This document shows, one piece after another, positions 1 to 11,500 of a DNA stretch of 64,000 nucleotides. A program made the position numbers and the translations under genes. The first letter of the stretch is position 1; every line of letters begins with the position of its first letter. The notes beneath the pieces were generated by a model. It was given only the letters and a program-made list of their open reading frames with translations. It had not been told where the DNA came from and did no database searches. Source of the stretch: Sequoia sempervirens (lineage: Eukaryota; Streptophyta; Pinopsida; Cupressales; Cupressaceae); the NCBI GenBank assembly GCA_007258455.2, contig VDFB02358134.1, positions 209,991,394 to 210,055,393 of the forward strand, read 5' to 3'.

Positions 1-504
1 TATCCTAAGGATGATGATATTACTTTGAATGCATATACTAATGCAGATTGGGAAAGAGATGTAGATGACATGAAGAGTAAAAGTGGTGGTGCCTTCTTCC
101 TAGGGAAGAAGTTGGTGTCTTGGTTGAGCAAAAAGAAGAATTCCATTTCTCTATCTCCTAATGAGGTAGAGTATATTGTTGCTGCAAACAACTGTACTCA
201 AGTGATGTGGATGAAATAGATGTTGAAAGATATCAAAGTAGTATATGATGAAACTATTGCTATATACTGTGACAACTCAAGTGCAATAAACATATCAATG
301 AATTTGGTGCTACACTCTAAAACCAAGCATATATCAATCAAGTTTCACTTCTTAAGAGAAAAAGTGAGTGAGAAAGAAGTTAGACTGAAGTATGTGCCTA
401 CCAAAGATTAGATTTCATACATTTTCACCAAGCTATTGTTGAAGGATACTTTTGAGTATCTCAGAGGAATACTAGGGGTTATTACCCCTCTTGATATGAA
501 CTAA
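1..504 (+). pseudogene. copia RNase H, C-terminal end of polyprotein (broken)
   Basis: This is the end of a copia pol polyprotein, the RNase H that degrades the RNA strand during reverse transcription. The reading shows NADWERD (first catalytic Asp), SGGAFFLGKKLVSW, SPNEVEYIVAA (catalytic Glu) and YCDNSSAI (Asp), then HSKTKHISIKFHFLREKV, the normal order for copia RNase H. In-frame stops interrupt it after MWMK (217-219) and after VPTKD (409-411), and the recognisable C-terminus runs on in frame to 504. The 5' part lies outside the window. The domain call is secure, and the stops make the copy non-functional. Confidence 0.88.
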
Positions 505-796
505 AGATGCTTTAACTTGCATCAATTTGTATGCTTCAAAGTATATTCTGATCCGGATTGATGTTTTCATGGTTGCTACTCAGGTGGAGTAGGACTTAGA
601 TGTGCAGATATGTGGTTCAAAGCTTGAATGTGGGAAGATAATGCTTATCTTTGTCATTGATGTCAAAGGGGGAGAAGAGTCATGTGAAAAAATGTTTCTT
701 ATCTGGAGTAAAAAGTTTTATGGGGAGAATATCTTTCAGAAGAAGTCAAGGAAGAAGATTTAGAATCTAAGGAAGAGTAAGTGCTAATTAAAAGTT

Positions 797-849
797 GTGT
801 TGATGGTGTTTTTCACAGCATGTGTTGCCATCAACACCAAAGGGGGTAT
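797..849 (+). promoter_or_regulatory. Hairpin followed by polypurine tract next to the 3' LTR
   Basis: A perfect 10-bp inverted repeat (GTGTTGATGG at 797-806 and its complement at 828-837, 21-nt loop) lies directly before the purine run AAAGGGGG at about 839-846. A second purine run of the same kind lies at 665-679. The one beside the LTR start is the likely plus-strand primer site for reverse transcription; the hairpin's role is unknown. Confidence 0.55.
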
Positions 850-1553
850 TTTTGGATGTTGTGGTTGTGTTTTTGATCTGTGTTTGCCAATGATGTCAAC
901 ACTATTAGCATTTGATGTATTGAAGGTTGTATATGTTGAGGATATTGAGAAAATTGTAAAAGAAAGTATTGTAGGTTCCCAGTGGAACTATGAAGGTCAT
1001 GGAGGTGTCTTTTTCTATATGTTGAAGGTCAACTATTGTGGACTAAAGGGTTCATTTATGAGTGCATCTATTCCATCCACTGGAAGTTTCAAAGGTCTGC
1101 ATGAAGATTTGTTTGAGTTATGAAGATCTGTGTTCTGATAGTGTTTATGTGGTCTCTGTTAGTGTTCTTGATTAAAGTTGGTATAATTCTAGTAATTCTA
1201 GCTACTGAATATGTTTCCCTATTATTTCTTTGTGTTCATGGATGTTTCTAGATCATGCTCTATCTTTGTTGCATGTCCACATTGATCAGTGTGCTTATGG
1301 TCAAATATTTTTTCTTGGTATGTTCAAGTTTTCATGTTCTTGGCCGACATGATGGTTGTAACGTGTTGTGGATCCTTGGAGATTAAAATTTTAATGTTTG
1401 GCATGCTTGAGGATATTATTTTGGGTATTATCATGATATTAGCAAATGGTGTTTGATCCACATTGAAAATTTATTTATGAATTTGGGCTGACATTGAAAA
1501 TATGTTTTATATTTTTGGCCGACAAGGTTGTTGATGTAATTCCTTGTTGTGGA

Positions 1554-1560
1554 TATATAA
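1554..1560 (+). promoter_or_regulatory. TATA box in the 3' LTR
   Basis: TATATAA sits in GGATATATAAGAGAG about 550 bases before the LTR end, the usual place for the U3/R boundary of a copia LTR. Confidence 0.5.
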
Positions 1561-2053
1561 GAGAGATTGTTTGAGAAAATTTAGTCTTTGTATAAGATTG
1601 AATGTATGTAGGAGAAAGTATAGATGTGTGAATAGTTTCCAAATCATTCGCTTACATAGCAGAGTGAGAAGAAGTTTGAGCAAAGTGTGAAGAAGGTTTT
1701 TTGTGCTTAACTATAACTGTAATCAAGCTTGTGTAGAAGCTATTTTCTTAGTTCATACTCTGTGGATCTATTCCATATTGTTGTGTATTGTTGGGTAGTG
1801 AGCCCTTTTGTATTTGAGCAGTGAGCTCTAGGCAGTGTACCTGAATGCATATGCATTCCCATTATTTTTCATTATACTTTTAACAGGGTATAATCTCATG
1901 GACTAACATCCACCATGGTTTTTCCCCTAATAGGGTTTCCATGTAAAAAATCTCGGTGTTCTCTATGCTTTAGATGTGTTCATTTTTTATGGTTTATTGT
2001 TCATTCATCAGATCTAATATTAAGTAAAGTTTGAAAAAGTTTAAATAATCTAT

Positions 2054-2084
2054 GACAACTGATTCACCCCCCCTCTCAGTTGTC
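2054..2084 (+). other. Perfect hairpin near the U5 end of the copia LTR
   Basis: GACAACTGA (2054-2062) pairs exactly with TCAGTTGTC (2076-2084) around a C-rich loop. Related hairpins sit at the same place in two other copia LTRs of this window (33248-33278 and 41382-41410). Confidence 0.6.
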
Positions 2085-2103
2085 TATCCTTTTTTTTCCA
2101 ACA

Positions 2104-3632
2104 AATCCAAACTTTGTGAGTGAAATCATCAAGAAAGGTAACAAAATAGTTAGCATCTCCAAAAGAGGTTACCTCTGACAAACCAAAAACATTAGGGTGC
2201 ACAAGCTCCAAAGGTGTAGATTTCCTCTCATGACCAATCTTTAAGAAGCCAGTTTGAATCTACTTGCCACAAAGGAAATGCTCACATAACTCCAAATCAA
2301 CTAATTTAAGGCCTTGAAGTTGATTTGTTTGAAGCATGACTTCAAGACCCTTATTTCTCATATTCCCAAGCCTCTTATGCCAAAGATCTAAACAGATGTC
2401 TACAACCACCATTATAGCTCCCACTTCACCATGGCACTCTAAAACATATAGATTACCTAATTTATTTCCCTTTGCAAGCACCAAAATACCCTTGGTTACT
2501 TTCCAAGTATCTAAAGAAAATTTGGCATTACAACCTTGAGCATAAAATTGGCTCAATGATATTAAATTACGTTTCAGCATAGGAACATGTCTCACATCTT
2601 TCAAAATCCATTTATTTCCATTTTAAAAATGCAACATCACATAACCCTTTCCTATGATTTCACATTCTTTATTATCCCTTAGAAACACTCTACTGAACTT
2701 ACCTTCTTGGTAATTTGTGAAATCACCCCAACATGGAGAGCGTGGAAGGAGGCACTGGAATCGAGAACCCACAAATCTATAGTAGTGTCACTTGTGGAAA
2801 AAACCAAAACACCATCATCTACAACATTTACTTCATTATTGCTCACCTTGTCTTGTGCCTTTTTGTAGTTCCAACAATTCTTTTTTGGTGTGATCCGATT
2901 TGCCACAAAACCAACAAGCACCATTTTTTCCCCTGGACTTCAATTTTGGAGCAGATTTGAACTTCCTTCTATTATTATTTCTAACTCTATCTTGACTCCT
3001 TCCCCTATTGCTAGTATTTATAGTAGTCAAACCGTCACTAGATGAGGCTTCTTGATTTTTTCTCCTCATCTTTTCATTGAGAAGTGTGCCTTCAACATCA
3101 TCAAATTTTAATTTAGTTTTGGAAGCCACCAAAAGTGCTAACTGCCATTACCACTCCTTCCCAACTATTTAGTAAAGAACATAATAAAATAATTTCTTTA
3201 TTTTCATCATCTAAATTGATACCCACTGAAATCAATTGGGTGACCAAGGTATTGAATTCATTGAGGTGATATGACATGATCTCACCTTCTCTCATTTTCA
3301 AATTGTATATCTTTTTCATGATGAATACCTTGTTTGATGTCGATGCTATCTCGTACATGTTGGGGAATTTATCCCAAAGCTCTTTAGTTGTCTTCTTAGT
3401 TGAAACATTGAATAGCATGTTGTTGGACAATGAAAGAAAAATAGTTGCCCTTACTTTCATATCCATTTTCTCCCAATCTTTGTCCAACATTGAACCTTTT
3501 CCCTTAGTTTTTCCAAGCAATGCAAGTGAGAGATCCTGATTAATCAATAGTGATTCCATCTAAACCTTCCACAATCTAAAGTTCTATCCAGCAAACTTCT
3601 CAATCTTCCACTTATCTGCATCTTCCATACTT
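2104..3632 (-). pseudogene. copia gag-protease-integrase (broken)
   Basis: Gag starts near 3630 with MEDADKWKIEKFAG, followed by two stops, then a UBN2-type capsid region (3559-3113: TKELWDKF, LKMREGEIMSYHLNEFNTL). A zinc knuckle, CWFCGKSDHTKK, follows. Its last Cys (KKNCWNYKK) falls in another frame near 2880, which marks a frameshift. The protease motif reads LDSSASFHA where the family has Asp-Ser-Gly, so the catalytic loop Gly is lost. The pre-integrase part (2604-2260) has VRHVPMLKRNLISLSQ and LWHKRLGNM. The integrase opening (2250-2104) reads TPLELVHPNVFG, with Asn where the first catalytic Asp is expected, then NYFVTFLDDFTHKVWI. Domain order is normal; the copy is dead. Confidence 0.85.
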
Positions 3633-3688
3633 TTAGAAATTATTTGTCGATTTCCAATAAACTACTTCACTACCGAGCTTCTTCACCA

Positions 3689-3701
3689 GGCTCTAATGCA
3701 A
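3689..3701 (-). promoter_or_regulatory. Primer binding site (initiator tRNA-Met type)
   Basis: The minus strand reads TTGCATTAGAGCC two bases inside the LTR. It matches the usual plant copia site TGGTATCAGAGCC at 10 of 13 bases. Confidence 0.7.
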
Positions 3702-3703
3702 AT

Positions 3704-4066
3704 TGTTGATCAAATTACAACAATATAAATAGAATAAAAATATGATAAATTAATTGGAAAACTAAAGACCAACACATCAATAAGAAGAACATAGAAATTT
3801 ATAGTGGTTTGTTAGGATGGCTCCATCCACTCTCAAAGTAGGGGAAACTCTTTATTAATTTATGTTTCTAATACAATCACTAACAACAATGTTCAACTCT
3901 CCAAAAAAAATAATCAAGTTCATAATGTTTCCAAAGAAAAACATGAAACAAGAATATGAGGAAACACAAGAAGGAAGACCAAGAATTATTTTAAAGGAAC
4001 AAGCAGATACCTTTCTCTCCAATGTAACCTTCTTGTATTTTACCCTTATTGGTTGATTTTCCAACA
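3704..4066 (-). repeat. 5' LTR of the minus-strand copia element
   Basis: The minus strand starts TGTTGGAAAATC at 4066 and ends GATCAACA at 3704, with the primer binding site following directly. At 363 bp it is a normal copia LTR length. The outer flank is CTACA (4067-4071). Confidence 0.8.
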
Positions 4067-5289
4067 CTACATCTTGCTATCTATTTTAACTGGAATTGAA
4101 CCTAAATTTTGTAAATTTTTTGGGAAGCATGTTGTAATGATTCATTATGATTCAATGTTTAGTTTTGATTCAAATTTCATTGTTCTAGTATTCATAGGAA
4201 TTTATTTCTCATGATTATAAATAATCCACTAAGTATTAATTATATCCAAGTGACCTCAAAAAAATACTAAAATGATAAAAAATCTTAACCAAGCTAATAT
4301 ACAAAACTATATAGCATCCATGTAATTAAAATGCCTTGAACTAAAGGCCATTAGTATTGGTGAGTGTCGAATTTTTGCTGCAATAAAAAAAATGTTTAAA
4401 GCCAATAAGAGATTCTAGTAAATTGTAAAATTTTGAATATCATAATAGAGAGCAGAGGAATAAAGGCATACTTAAAAAATCTCCCTTCATTAAATAGGGG
4501 GGAGGAATGAAGGGATTCTTCCTCGTGTCTTATTACATTCATACTATAAAGTTCCCACATCCATTAAAATAAGTTAAAATGTCAATGAAAACATGTTTTT
4601 ACTTGCTCCCAGTTAAGCACAACATTTGTTCTATAGAGTGTCTAGAACCATTATCCTATTAATTCCTTATTATAAAAAAAATGCAATATCCATGAAGATT
4701 CTTCCGATAACTAGGTCACATCATTCTCTATTTAGGAAGAAATGCCAAACTAGATTTTTTTGCCTCAAAAATTATGCAATATCTACTGCTTAACAAAAAA
4801 CATGCAATCTCAAAAGCAAGATTGGAAATATCCACTACTACAATAAAATTTGAAAATGAGTCAATTTTTCACTGCTCTGAAATGCCTGAAAGCCACAAAA
4901 CATGATTCCTTCTAACTAATACAATTTAAGCACTATTGCAACCATACACAAAACCAAATACAACCATTCACTACTAGTGTTGCATAAGAAGATTACTTTT
5001 GGTTAATGGACTCGATACAATTAATTGACGAGCAACAACAAAGCAGACAAACTACAGGAAATAATAAAAGAGATTGTACCTTTTCTATCAACTATTTTAT
5101 GCCAATATGAGTGTTGCTTTGCCTTGGAAATATCTCTGAAGAAGTTATGAAACAACTTTATAAATGCAAAAAATGTATCAAATTGCAAGCTATACATATG
5201 CAATACAACTTTACCCTTAGCACCATACCTTAAAAAAAAATTGCACCATCTCACTCAACTCCCCAATACCAAAATAACTACAACGAAAA
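4067..5289. other. No recognisable gene
   Basis: AT-rich sequence with only short chance reading frames on both strands. I saw no domain motif, LTR end or tandem repeat that I could support. Confidence 0.5.
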
Positions 5290-5379
5290 TAGTAGTCTCT
5301 TCTACGAAGCTTGAAATGGCATGTTCAACATTTACACTCAAGATCCATTGTTTCTATCGCTTCATTCAATGAAAAAGGC

Positions 5380-5612
5380 CTCAAGTGCAAGAGACAAAAC
5401 TCTCAAAATTATCTGAATCTTCTTCTTCTATTTTGCAAAAACTATTAAAGGATAAAGTTATAACCTTCAAAGTTCCTCTACCTCTTAAAGAGCCTTATCC
5501 TAACTAGTATGATGGAAATGTGTTTTTCCAATACGATTGTTTCCATGGGCATGATACTGAACATTGTATGCACCTACATCATGAGATACAAGATCCAATT
5601 AACAACAGTATT
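5380..5612 (+). pseudogene. gypsy gag C-terminal zinc-binding segment
   Basis: The reading gives SKLSESSSSILQKLLKDKVI, then YDGNVFFQYDCFHGHDTEHC and MHLHHEIQDPINNS. The GHDTExC signature is typical of the segment between capsid and protease in many plant gypsy elements. The usual first Cys of the finger is Phe here (FFQYD where FCQYH is usual). The reading is cut exactly where the TIR element starts at 5613 and resumes, degenerate, at 6416. Confidence 0.7.
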
Positions 5613-6415
5613 GGGCATGTGCAGGATCATCATGGAAAAAGGAGGCCCTTAAGTGGCAAAAAATTCAGAAAAATCAGAGTTAGACAACTTGATGTAAAAA
5701 TTTGAATAAGATATCTATATTATTTCAAAAATATGTAAGAATAGAATCTGTAAAAAATTGAATGTAGTTTCTAAACTACTAGGTTTATTTTTAAAAATAA
5801 AAAATATATTTGGTGAAAATTTGAAATTTCAATGCAGTAGTACTAAAATTTGAGGGAAAAAATAAGAAGTAGGTGTCTGTCTGACCACCCAAACCACAAT
5901 AAAATAATAATTTTTTTTTTAATGTTTTAGATATAAGTAGAGGAATCATGTCTTGATGTGATTCATATTTTTTGTCATATTTATCTAAGTAAATAATTAA
6001 TTATGAATTTTTTATTACAACTTTTACAAAATATAAAAACTCGTATGTCTGACCATCTTAACTTGGTCAAAACTTCATGAAATTCAATTTTTTATTTTTT
6101 AATCCTAGAGTATGCGAAGCATAGAATGTGATGCATGTTTTAAATTCAAAAAATATGATACCATTTAAAAGATATAGACATTTTTCAATCAACCTATCAA
6201 TAAAGACTTAAGTCATAATTCAAATAGCAAAGGAATAATAATTATCTATTAAATTCAAAGTAAAGAATAATTTATATTGGTGGAAAGCGAAGAATCTCCT
6301 TTAAAAATTGTTTTTGTTTCATCAATTTTGGGTAAAACAAAAGCCATCAGCCACATACCCTACACATACCCATCATATTGCCACTTTTTGGCCCATCATG
6401 ATCTTGCACATACCC
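5613..6415. mobile_element. 803-bp non-coding TIR element, copy 1
   Basis: The element starts GGGCATGTGCAGGATCAT and ends with the inverted form of it (ATGATCTTGCACATACCC). The whole unit recurs at 41652-42454 with the same length of 803 bp and clear similarity throughout. It has no open reading frame of note, so it would depend on a transposase from elsewhere. Flanks are TATT and TACC, so any 4-bp target duplication has decayed; the second copy shows a clean one. It splits the gypsy gag reading. Superfamily not assigned. Confidence 0.85.
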
Positions 6416-6424
6416 TACCATCCA

Positions 6425-7130
6425 CCTTGATGGTAAAAAGCAGAATGTGAACAAGTTTGTGGCTAAGGCGAATAGTGAATTGTAGATTTATACAAAACCA
6501 TTTTTGTCTCACTCTATGAAATTAATTATTGATCCTTCTGGTGCTTCTCCCAAGGCCTCAACATACATAAATGTGGTTTTGTTCACTCACAATCATCCCT
6601 CTCAACGTATGACTAGTTCACCAAATATAATGTTTACATCATAGGAACTACCCATGAATAACAAAGCTTCTCCTTTGTACATTCTCGCTTATGTCAATGG
6701 AAACATTGTGACAAGAGTCCTTGTGGACCTCGTGAGTTGTGTGAACATTATTATAGAGGACCACTATACATACCCATGATGGTCTCTCTCTTGCTCCTTA
6801 TGGCTCTATATCTGTTTTCATCCTAGTAGGACCTAGGGCTATAAATACTACCTTTCACATCATTTTAGAATCTGACTTATTCAAGGTGAAACTAGGCATC
6901 TCATGGCTAGTTTCCATGAATGGATTCACTTTTGCTATTGATAAGTGTTTGAAATTTTCCCTTGAAGGTGTAGTGCATGTTGTGCATGACATTGGATATC
7001 ATCCATTGGTATCACATGGGGGTATTCATTGGATCATTTTTTTCCTTCCTTGATCAGTCTGTGTCCCCTAAGAATGAACCTACTTCATCAAAATTATGTT
7101 AAGTATAAGACTAGTGGAAAGGTGTAGCCA
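6425..7130 (+). pseudogene. gypsy aspartic protease region (broken)
   Basis: The protein reading includes PMNNKASPLYILAYVNGNIV, then TRVLVDLVSCVNII, where plant gypsy proteases have V-D-G-G-S-S-V-N-I-I. The catalytic Asp remains but the loop Gly residues are replaced. Downstream are FHIILESDLFKVKLGISWLV and FAIDKCLKFPLEGVVHVVHD, the usual C-terminal half of this domain. Stops and frameshifts break it, and its 5' edge abuts the TIR element. Confidence 0.72.
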
Positions 7131-8450
7131 AAAGTGACTTACCTTGCAGTACAATGGAAAGTTGCCTCTTCCTCACAAAAGAGGAAGAGGAAGCCTACCT
7201 GTGCTCAGGGACCTTCTTCTTCCTTTGTAGTGTCACCTACCTCTTCCTCTCACCCTACTACAACACCTTCAACTTTCTACCCCTATGCATATTTTGGGGA
7301 GTCCAATGGTGCCTTCTTGGAAAAATTCCAAGTGTTAAGTGTTTGACCTTCTTGTCTTTCCCACAGTGCCTCAACCCATATGTATTGTAAAGGGAAGGGT
7401 CCCCATGGAGCCACTTATGTCTCAGCCTCCACGACTTCCTTCCATTCCTACCCTTAGGGTAGAAAATGGGGAGAGGCTTGGCGCTAAGGTACTCGAGTCT
7501 GCTTCACTATGTGTTGTTGCATCTACTCTTGTTCCTATCTAGGAGTCACTCCCTCCACCAAAAACGGATGTGATAGATACTAGGATGACTAAATAGGAGC
7601 CTCCTATTGTACCTTAGGTTGCATCCTCTAGCTCCCAAAGCCAAAGAAACTACCTTGTGTGTGAGTGTAAGCATCGAAGGAAGGTTCTAGCCATTGAGTA
7701 GGCCGCCTTATAGGAGGGAGGGGAGATAGTAGCTTCTATTTTGGTATCTTCTATTGTATCCTCCTCTTTCATCCCTTTTGCTTCAGTTCCATCCAACTCA
7801 ATCTTGCTTCTGGCTCCCCCTATGAGTGTGAATGATCCTCAACCTAAAAGGGTGCAATTTTTCATTTCTCCTTCAACCGAGCCTCCCCTCTTGTTGTCTC
7901 TTTAGGACATCCCACCTTTCCCTAAACCCATGGACATGCCAAATACCTTGGTGGTGTCCACTGTAGTTTTATCCTATTCCTCCTCATCTTCTACTTCATA
8001 TATGGGTATCTCACATCCTCCTATGAAGTGCAAGTTGGAAGATGACCTTGCTTGCAATGGGGGTTGGAAGAAGGGATCACCTTCTTCAAAATTTGGTTCT
8101 ATGTTGGCTTGCATTGTCCTAGTGATGAAGGCTCAAAGTTTTTAAATCCTTCTGAGTCCTTTGATGAGGTTGCCAGTGGATCTCAGGAACCTCCTTCATT
8201 TCTTGCTCAATTAATGCATGGCACTCCCATAAAGTGCATGTTCAACTTGGTAGATGAAATCCTAGATCTATGGGAAATCTTTATGAGATCGTTGATGTCT
8301 ACCTCACAGGAATTGACTGAAGAAGACCTCGAGGGGCCATCTTCCTTGGCTCTTATAGCAAGAGAGTCTAAGGGTACCCTCCTTGCTATCTCATCCTTGT
8401 AGGCTCTTCTACTCTCCCCTTACAATGATCTAGATTTGGAGAACAATAAC
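7131..8450 (+). pseudogene. Pro/Ser-rich tail of the gypsy polyprotein, unrecognised
   Basis: Several plus-strand frames follow the protease with a consistent protein-like character: a basic patch (SSSQKRKRKPTC), long Ser/Thr/Pro runs (SSSFVVSPTSSSHPTTTPST) and an acidic end (ELTEEDLEGP). No RT-like motif appears where pol should start. I do not recognise a domain. It may be a linker expanded in a non-autonomous element, or neutral filler after a deletion. Confidence 0.45.
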
Positions 8451-8599
8451 CTCTTGGTTGATGAGGACTGGGGGTCCACATCTTCTTTATCTATAGATTA
8501 TATTTGTGTGTGTTGTGTTTCCCCCATACTTGTTTTATGTGTTCCTGGAGGACAATGTCACCCTTGTAGGTGCTTGGATACAAGAGTGTTTTTTTGTTG

Positions 8600-11500
8600 T
8601 AAAATTCTTCTATTTGTCACATCATTCTTCTCTTTGTTGTGCCTTAATTTTCAACAATTGGGGATGATGCAAAGTGTTAGGAGAATTTAAGCCCCCCTTC
8701 CATATTGACCCAATTTTTTATTTTTATTTTGTTTTCACGTAACTTTCTTCACATGGTTTGATATAGTAGGGGGTTGATAAAAGTTCATTTATATATTATT
8801 ATATAATATCTATTTATATTTATGAGTAGCTCTGACCTCAAATTATCAAATCCCCCTATCTCTTGATGTATGTGTTTTTGTTTATGTTATATTTTCTTCA
8901 CTTGCTTTGTGATGTTGTGGTGCTTATGTGTTGTCCCTTGCATGCATGAAAACAATACCATGGTTATATCTTTTCATGTTCTTTGGGCCACAACATCACT
9001 CTCATTCTCGATTTTCTCTCCTTAGGATGTCATGTTCTTTTGAGTTCAACATGCACCATTCTCAGAGGGGACTATCATACTATTTCAATTTTCAAAAGGT
9101 GTATTTGGTGGCCAGTGAATCCCTTGCTAAAAATCCTCTTTTCTCAAAAATTACATTCTTCAACATGGATCCCAAGAAAAAAATTTCTTTCATCATGGAT
9201 TCATAAGATAGAATCTTAAAAACTTTCCTTCAAGAAGGGAGTACTTTTTCTGATGAAGAAGTTTGAATACTTTCCCTTGTGAGGGAGCATTCTTTCTATT
9301 GAAATTCCTTGATGAAAGAAATATTTTAGATGGATTCCTTGATGCTAGAATCATTAGAGAAAAAATTATATCTCTTTTCAAAATGTTATTGGTTTCAAAA
9401 AAAGCATCCCTCAAGTGGACCCCCTTTCTTTTGAAGGGTTCTCAAGGGACCCCTTTGAAAGATTCTCCTTCAATTTTTGATTGTCTGTGTGACTGTATTA
9501 CTATTTTCTTGTGTGGATTTTTGTTATCAAACATGTTTTGTCTGTGGATTAACATGTTTCTTTGCAGGTGCACCTATGAAGCTACTTTTCAATCAACCTT
9601 GCAAGATTGAGTACCTATAAGGCCCTATCACACTCTATGGAGCCTCTCACATCTAGCTTTCTTTAGGACCGAGCACCTAGGGGTGCCTCCTTGTAAGTTC
9701 AAGGACCTATAAAATGCTTACATCTTGTGAGATCTCTTTGTTCAAATTTGTAGTACCAAGAACCTACGCATCCCTTTTGTTCACACTTCCATAAGTTTAA
9801 AGACCTACCGTGCATTTATTCAAATCTTCTTGGGACTGAGTACCTATGGGGCCAACTCCTCTTCCTATTCTTTCAAGTGTGTCAAATTGTAGTCTGCTTC
9901 CTCAATAGTTCAGGTATATTTTGTCTAAACTCTTTCAATCTACTTTACCTTGCATTTGGTAACACATATGCTCGCTAAAGTCAAGGTAATATGTGATGGA
10001 GTGAATTTGTATCCCCTAAAAATTCCCCATTTACACCCTCTTATCTTAGAAAAATCAAACTCAAAGAAGCTATTCCACTTCATCCATCCACTTCCCACCC
10101 ACTTGGCGGTTGTTTGTAATATCGGTGGGGGAATTTCTATTAGGGACATGAGCACAACTCGTGGAAATTTTCATGGCGTGTTATCATCTTGATAGGATTC
10201 TGACCTTTGGAATTTGCAAGGGTGTTACACTTCTCCATTAGCAACGAAGCGTAATGCCCCTACACCCTTGACCAAACTCAAACAACTCTTTTGGGATTCT
10301 ATTCACCTTCAAAAGACTATCCTTCACCTCCACTTCATCTTCTTCACACTTTTTCAATCTAACTTCACAATTCTACACACTTTCTTAAGCATTTCATGAC
10401 ACTTTCTTCATTTTTGAAGCTCCAAGTCGACACTCTACTAGTTTTTCTCCTCTAGTTGTTGCAACAACATTGGAATCTACAAACTTACGAGCTCACATCT
10501 CCCTTAACGTGCTTGAGGGTATTTTGTTGGGGAGGTGATATCCATTTTACTTAGCATCACTATTTGGTTTAGTATCATATTGTTGTTAGCATTACTTGCT
10601 ATTATCCCTTTTAGTGCTTTCCTTTATCATACTTTCTCTATTCATGGCTATTCTAGCTATCTGTGGAGGTAGGAACATCGAAATGGGGATTTGACAATGG
10701 AAAGCCCCAAAATAGCCCCAAATTTTTTTCCCTTTTTGCTATGTGTAGGTATCATGTTCATGAGGCACTTGTGGGAGGCTCGACCGATCGTAATTTTGGC
10801 TTCTACCACCTTTTTTGTTATCAAACTCCACCTTTTAAGTTAAAGTATCCTCCTTTTTATCTTAGTAGTTTAGCTCTTTTATGTCTCTCATCATCGCATA
10901 AAACTATAATTATCAGGCAGTTAGGGAATTCCCTATTATTCTTTGACTATACATTGTACTCATAAAGAGTTGTCCAAGTTATAGTCTAGACTCAAGAATT
11001 TTCTCACCTAGTTTCTTAAATTTTCAGGGTGATAAAAGGATAGAGACAGATTAGTTGTCCTTCCTTTTCACCCTCTCAAACATCAATCTTACCTTAATCA
11101 ATCCTTAGAGTGAGGTTGATTAGGAAATTGATTATTCTATACCCTCTCATGACCTAAGGTCCTAAATAGTCAGTCCCCCTCCTCTACAATGGGTATTTAG
11201 TTTTCCCTTTATTTTTTATTATGGGCACTATTTTCACATGAAATTTCACCCCATTGAGCATGAATCTCAGCATTCCAATGACACAATGTAAATGACCTCA
11301 AGGCATGGGACCTTTGTGCATATGAGTTTGAAACTTTGGAGAATGTTGGATTTGTTTCTCAATCCCAATGCAATGTGCTAATCCAACCTAACACATGAAA
11401 TTCTACCACTAATAGCTCACAAGGAAAAGGGGAGAAGGGGAACATGAAAGGGAAAATGGATGTGATACACTGACATGGAAGGTTGTTTCTTCTTGACCTA

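Larger units (their letters stand above)
1..2103 (+). mobile_element. Ty1/copia retrotransposon, 3' portion (RNase H tail and 3' LTR)
   Basis: The window opens inside the RNase H of a plus-strand copia element and runs through its 3' untranslated region and 3' LTR, which ends in CCAACA at 2098-2103. Immediately after that end, the minus strand reads a different copia integrase, so this element is inserted in the older element at 2104-4066. The base run AATCC follows the LTR end; the matching left target copy would lie outside the window. Confidence 0.85.
858..2103 (+). repeat. 3' LTR of the plus-strand copia element
   Basis: The left edge is set at the TGTTGTGG just after the polypurine tract (uncertain by about 20 bases). 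The right edge at CCAACA is firm because a foreign integrase reading starts right after it. Inside are a TATA box (1554-1560), the U5 block seen in many plant copia LTRs (a TTTTTCCCC...GGGTTTCCATGTAAA stretch at about 1918-1950) and a perfect terminal hairpin at 2054-2084. The partner 5' LTR is outside the window. Confidence 0.7.
2104..4066 (-). mobile_element. Ty1/copia retrotransposon, 5' half, interrupted by another copia element
   Basis: On the minus strand, read from right to left, are a 363-bp 5' LTR (4066-3704), a primer binding site (3701-3689), gag, protease, the pre-integrase region and the start of integrase, which is cut at 2104 by the insertion of the plus-strand copia element. 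RT and RNase H would lie beyond the window's left edge. Confidence 0.85.
5290..8600 (+). mobile_element. Ty3/gypsy remnant: gag end, protease and a Pro/Ser-rich tail
   Basis: A plus-strand gypsy internal region in many broken frames: a gag C-terminal zinc-binding segment (about 5400-5612), an inserted 803-bp TIR element, protease (about 6425-7110) and a low-complexity tail to about 8450. No RT, RNase H or integrase is readable downstream, so it is deleted or a non-autonomous type. The outer boundaries are not defined. Confidence 0.7.

Noticed and set aside
797..1123. 108-residue plus-strand frame at the copia 3' end
   Set aside because: It spans the polypurine tract and LTR start, so it is non-coding.
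5021..5254. 77-residue minus-strand frame as a possible small gene
   Set aside because: No start context, motif or relative in the window; its length is expected by chance in AT-rich DNA of this size.
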